From the NCBI GenBank assembly GCA_900544645.1, contig UQWG01000023.1, positions 1-26,797 of the forward strand: 26,797 nucleotides of DNA. Direction: 5' to 3'. This document shows positions 24,470 through 26,797 of this stretch, in pieces. Below the pieces are notes generated by a model that searched no databases, was not told where the DNA came from, and saw only the letters and a list, made by a program, of their open reading frames with translations. Numbering within the stretch: position 1 is the stretch's first letter; each line of letters begins with the position of its first letter. The translations under genes and the position numbers were made by a program. The stretch comes from an uncultured Collinsella sp. GTDB lineage: Bacteria; Actinomycetota; Coriobacteriia; Coriobacteriales; Coriobacteriaceae.

Positions 24470-24638
24470 ACAAAAACGTGCCGTCCCAAAAAGGGGCGGC
24501 ACACAATCTTTAATATCAGCTTTTCTGTAGCGAGCATGCGACGACTCAACGCCGGAGCGCAGGGCGGGGAAACCTTTGCCTCATGCGACCCTGCGAAGCC
24601 GTGAGCGAGAGGGAAAGGTGTCCCCGCCCTGCGCTCCG
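24470..24638 (-). repeat. Structured 3'-UTR element, copy E1
   Basis: Read on the minus strand after the stop of 24656-25288, it contains (i) a 29-bp stem (24609-24637 with 24554-24582, 27 paired) capped by a conserved 26-nt loop including GCGACCCTGCGAAGCCGTG (plus strand), (ii) a conserved linker including AGCTTTTCTGTAGCGAGCA (plus strand), and (iii) an intrinsic terminator with stem 24478-24487/24493-24502 followed by a T-run. Copy E2 at 25371-25538 shares loop, linker and terminator but not the stem sequence. Function unknown. Confidence 0.8.
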
Positions 24639-24655
24639 TGGTCGGTGAGGACAGA

Positions 24656-25288
24656 CTACATGCCCGCGAGACCGCGGGCGGCGGTGGCGCATATAAACGC
24701 CAAGGCTAGAATCACGAGCGAGCCCGCGATGTCTGCCAGCACGCCCATTGCACGACGCTCAAACAACCAGCTCTCAAAGTGCGGGGCGACGTTGCGCCAA
24801 ACACGCCACAGCAAGATGCCCATACCGATGACGCCTGGGATATTGAGCAGTAGGATCTCGGAGCACAAAAGACCGATCAGGTTGCCGGCGGCAAAACCAG
24901 CGTCGCCCTCGCAGTATTTGCGATAAATCATGTACAACATGTACGCCACAAACGGCTGCAGGCACGCAGAGATAAACGTAACCACCATCGAGGGGTCCTG
25001 AGAAAAGACATCGGTGAGTTTATCGACACTCGTGGCATCTTTCGAAGCCAAGAACAAGCCAATGACCACCACGGGCACCACGCCCAAGATAACCTCGACC
25101 AGAGTAAACAACTTAGCAGTCAGATCCTCGCTAGCCGTATTGAGGTGAGGCGCCCACTCAGGATGAGCATGCGCGCCGACCTTCTTGTCCTTCTCGGCAC
25201 GATCGGCCTTTTTACCCTCGGCAACCCGACGACCAGGATCCTTGCGAGTTCCCGCCGCAGCAACCCGAGCCCGAGACTTCTTACCCAT
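24656..25288 (-). CDS. Multi-span membrane protein, unknown
   Basis: This 210-residue protein is not recognised. The N-terminal 45 residues are highly basic and lysine/alanine-rich (GKKSRARVAAAGTRKD, KKADRAEKDKK). About four hydrophobic segments follow: near residues 60-82 (LVEVILGVVPVVVIGLFLA), 100-120, 135-160 (LIGLLCSEILLLNIPGVIGM) and 185-207 (ADIAGSLVILALAFICATAA). ATG 25288 has GAGGTG 7 nt upstream. It stands alone as a transcription unit ending in element E1. Confidence 0.78.
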   Translation of the reverse strand: MGKKSRARVAAAGTRKDPGRRVAEGKKADRAEKDKKVGAHAHPEWAPHLNTASEDLTAKLFTLVEVILGVVPVVVIGLFLASKDATSVDKLTDVFSQDPSMVVTFISACLQPFVAYMLYMIYRKYCEGDAGFAAGNLIGLLCSEILLLNIPGVIGMGILLWRVWRNVAPHFESWLFERRAMGVLADIAGSLVILALAFICATAARGLAGM

Positions 25289-25370
25289 AACCAACACCTC
25301 ACAAGAGGAAACGAATAGCCAACGCTACCCAGTGTACCCTCTAAGCAACGTCACCGCCCCAACCGGCCCC

Positions 25371-25538
25371 CACAAAAACGTGCCGCCCCATAAGGGGCGG
25401 CACACAAACTTCTTATCAGCTTTTCTGTAGCGAGCACGCGACGACCCAAAGCGGGCCGGGAGGGCCGGACTACCTTCCCTCAACGCGACCCTGCGAAGCC
25501 GTGAGCGAGGAGGGAAGGTAGTCCGGCCCTCCCGGCCC
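25371..25538 (-). repeat. Structured 3'-UTR element, copy E2
   Basis: This lies after the rubrerythrin stop codon on the minus strand. It has a perfect 29-bp stem (25510-25538 with 25453-25481) whose sequence is unrelated to the E1 stem, and a 28-nt loop matching E1 at nearly every position. The linker AGCTTTTCTGTAGCGAGCA is identical to E1. The terminator (25380-25389/25394-25403) is followed by a T-run; one G-C pair in it replaces a wobble pair in E1. A small extra palindrome (CTAGCGC/GCGCTAG) adjoins the stop codon. Confidence 0.82.
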
Positions 25539-25559
25539 AGCTCACGCTAGCGCCAAGCG

Positions 25560-26099
25560 CTAGTAGTTCACCACCTGCTCCTCAAAGTACGCCTTGGGGT
25601 GGTTACACACCGGGCACACCTCAGGTGCCTCGGCACCAACGTGCAGGTGCCCGCAGTTCAGGCACTTCCACACCTTCACGCCCTCACGCTCAAACACCTC
25701 GCCCGACTCGATGCGCTCGACGAGTTTGTTGTAGCGCTCCTCGTGGGCCTTCTCGACGGCGGCGACGCCACGGAACTTCTCGGCGATCTCGGCAAAGCCC
25801 TCCTCCTCGGCGGTCTTGGCGAACTCGTCGTACATCGTGGTCCACTCGTAGTTCTCGCCCGCGGCGGCGTCACGCAGGTTGTCCAGAGTGCCCGGAACGG
25901 CGCCGTCGTGCAGATACTTAAACCACAGCTTGGCGTGCTCGGACTCGTTGCCCGCCGTCTCGGCAAAGATATTCGAGATCTGAACGTAGCCGTCCTTTTT
26001 GGCCTTGGATGCATAGTAGCGATACTTGGTGTGTGCCTGGGACTCACCGGCAAAAGCAGTCTCGAGGTTCTTCTTGGTCTGAGAGTTCTCAAAATCCAT
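25560..26099 (-). CDS. rbr: Rubrerythrin
   Basis: This 179-residue non-haem iron peroxidase reduces hydrogen peroxide in anaerobes. The ferritin-like di-iron domain spans about residues 1-140, with glutamate/histidine ligand stretches FAGESQAHTKY, ETAGNESEHA and VAAVEKAHEERY. The C-terminal rubredoxin domain holds two CX2C pairs (CLNCGH and CPVCNHPKAYF). ATG 26099 has AAGGGAAG upstream. It fits an oxygen-sensitive gut organism. It is monocistronic and ends in element E2. Confidence 0.96.
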   Translation of the reverse strand: MDFENSQTKKNLETAFAGESQAHTKYRYYASKAKKDGYVQISNIFAETAGNESEHAKLWFKYLHDGAVPGTLDNLRDAAAGENYEWTTMYDEFAKTAEEEGFAEIAEKFRGVAAVEKAHEERYNKLVERIESGEVFEREGVKVWKCLNCGHLHVGAEAPEVCPVCNHPKAYFEEQVVNY

Positions 26100-26213
26100 A
26101 GGTGTACTTCCCTTCAACACGTGCCGCCCATAGGCTTTGAGCGACCTTGTCTTTAGGATGCCCTCAAGCCGCGAATTTAAACCTTACAATCCCGTTCTTC
26201 AGATTTGAGCGGG

Positions 26214-26797
26214 CTACACACTCAACCAGCAATCGCCCTCGGCTCGGCAAAAGCCCTCGCGCTCCAGGTCAGCTAGAATGCCCGCGATCAAGTCGCACTC
26301 GACCGGCCCGCGACCGGCTGCCGCTTCCATCTCGTTAACGCCCACCACGGCATCAGCAAGCGTAATCCCCGCCGGCTGCCCATCGCGCGCTGCCAACAAC
26401 ATACGCACGATATGCGCGCGCTTTTGGCGGCGCGAGCCCTCAAACTTGGACTGACGACTATAGCCCGCCGACCGCCTGGACGGATTGGGCAGTGTCTTTT
26501 TAAGATACGCGCCGTAATCCAGCAATGCGTAATACCACGCGCGCGGCGTGTCGGCATCGTCTTGAGGCGCGGCAAAGGGCGCGATCTCGTCCGCCGCCGC
26601 ACCGGGGGCCGCCGGACAGGCCGCCTGAATCAGCGGCACCAGCTCGCGATCGGGAACAGCCGGTACATCGGGAAAGAAGTGATGCAGAAAGACCGTGCGC
26701 ACGTTGGTCTCCAGATACACGCCTGGAAGATCAAACGCAAACGACCGGATACCCTGCGCCGTTGCCGGGCCAATACCAGGCAGGGCGACCAGGTCAC
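26214..26797 (-). CDS. MutY-like HhH-GPD DNA glycosylase, partial
   Basis: The gene enters from the right edge, so its N-terminus is missing; about 194 residues are visible. The first residues, LVALPGIGPATAQGIRSFAF, are the helix-hairpin-helix of the HhH-GPD superfamily. The following YLETNVRTVFLHHFFPD corresponds to the segment that in MutY carries the catalytic aspartate; here a glutamate occupies that place. The middle contains WYYALLDYGAYLKK and a basic run. No FeS cysteine cluster and no MutT-like C-terminal domain are seen. It is probably an A/G-mismatch adenine glycosylase relative; exact specificity is uncertain. Confidence 0.8.
   Translation of the reverse strand, partial: DLVALPGIGPATAQGIRSFAFDLPGVYLETNVRTVFLHHFFPDVPAVPDRELVPLIQAACPAAPGAAADEIAPFAAPQDDADTPRAWYYALLDYGAYLKKTLPNPSRRSAGYSRQSKFEGSRRQKRAHIVRMLLAARDGQPAGITLADAVVGVNEMEAAAGRGPVECDLIAGILADLEREGFCRAEGDCWLSV

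Noticed and set aside
24470..25538. E1/E2 as CRISPR or integron attC sites
   Set aside because: There are only two copies about 900 bp apart, no regular spacers, no cas or integrase genes, and the elements end in terminators with T-runs.
24470..25538. E1/E2 as retron msr-msd RNA
   Set aside because: No reverse transcriptase is encoded nearby and the elements sit as 3' tails of unrelated genes.

Overview
The window looks like a chromosomal segment of a high-GC, gut-associated actinobacterium of the class Coriobacteriia, most likely a Collinsella-type organism. This placement is inferred from the protein families (mannose-family PTS, FrlB-like deglycases, rubrerythrin, YitT), codon use and the style of intergenic repeats; no rRNA or other marker gene is present. 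Nearly all chromosomal genes are on the minus strand. The exceptions are the insertion-sequence remnants at the left end and one GntR regulator at 11325.

Layout. Positions 1-1479 hold the 3' end of an IS21-type element (IstB helper) that appears to have inserted into, and decapitated, an IS110-family transposase. Positions 1480-12047 form a sugar-derivative uptake and degradation locus. It contains a GntR/UTRA regulator, a YitT membrane protein, a HAD phosphatase, a FrlB-like SIS deglycase, PTS EIID, EIIC and a fused EIIAB, an EamA exporter, a second FrlB-like SIS deglycase and a second, divergent GntR/UTRA regulator. Import by a mannose-family PTS as a 6-phosphate, followed by two Glu/His-bearing SIS deglycases, is the architecture known for glucoselysine/fructoselysine (Amadori product) use, for example the gfr operon of Salmonella. 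The exact substrate here is inferred. Candidate operators for both GntR proteins can be read: an ACGT-N5-ACGT palindrome before the first regulator, the PTS operon and the EamA gene, and tandem CATACAAGTTA-like repeats before the second SIS gene and the second regulator.

Positions 12048-22532 are housekeeping: a GNAT acetyltransferase, a threonine aldolase-type enzyme, a PAP2 phosphatase, Mfd, endonuclease III, an ABC exporter and RmuC. Positions 22584-23707 hold a more AT-rich two-gene module, a nucleotidyltransferase plus an HTH protein with overlapping stop and start, which resembles a toxin-antitoxin or AbiE-like cassette. The right end carries two small membrane proteins, rubrerythrin and a truncated MutY-like glycosylase.

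The most striking content is intergenic. A 145-bp element occurs twice (1480-1624 and 9983-10127), each copy abutting the stop codon of a gene. All six differences inside its large hairpin can be placed as three compensatory base-pair changes (two certain, one dependent on the fold). A second element (about 24470-24638 and 25371-25538) has a conserved apical loop, linker and terminator, but its two 29-bp stems are unrelated in sequence and each self-complementary. Both look like structured 3'-UTR elements. Several shorter palindromes (REP-like) are scattered through the window.
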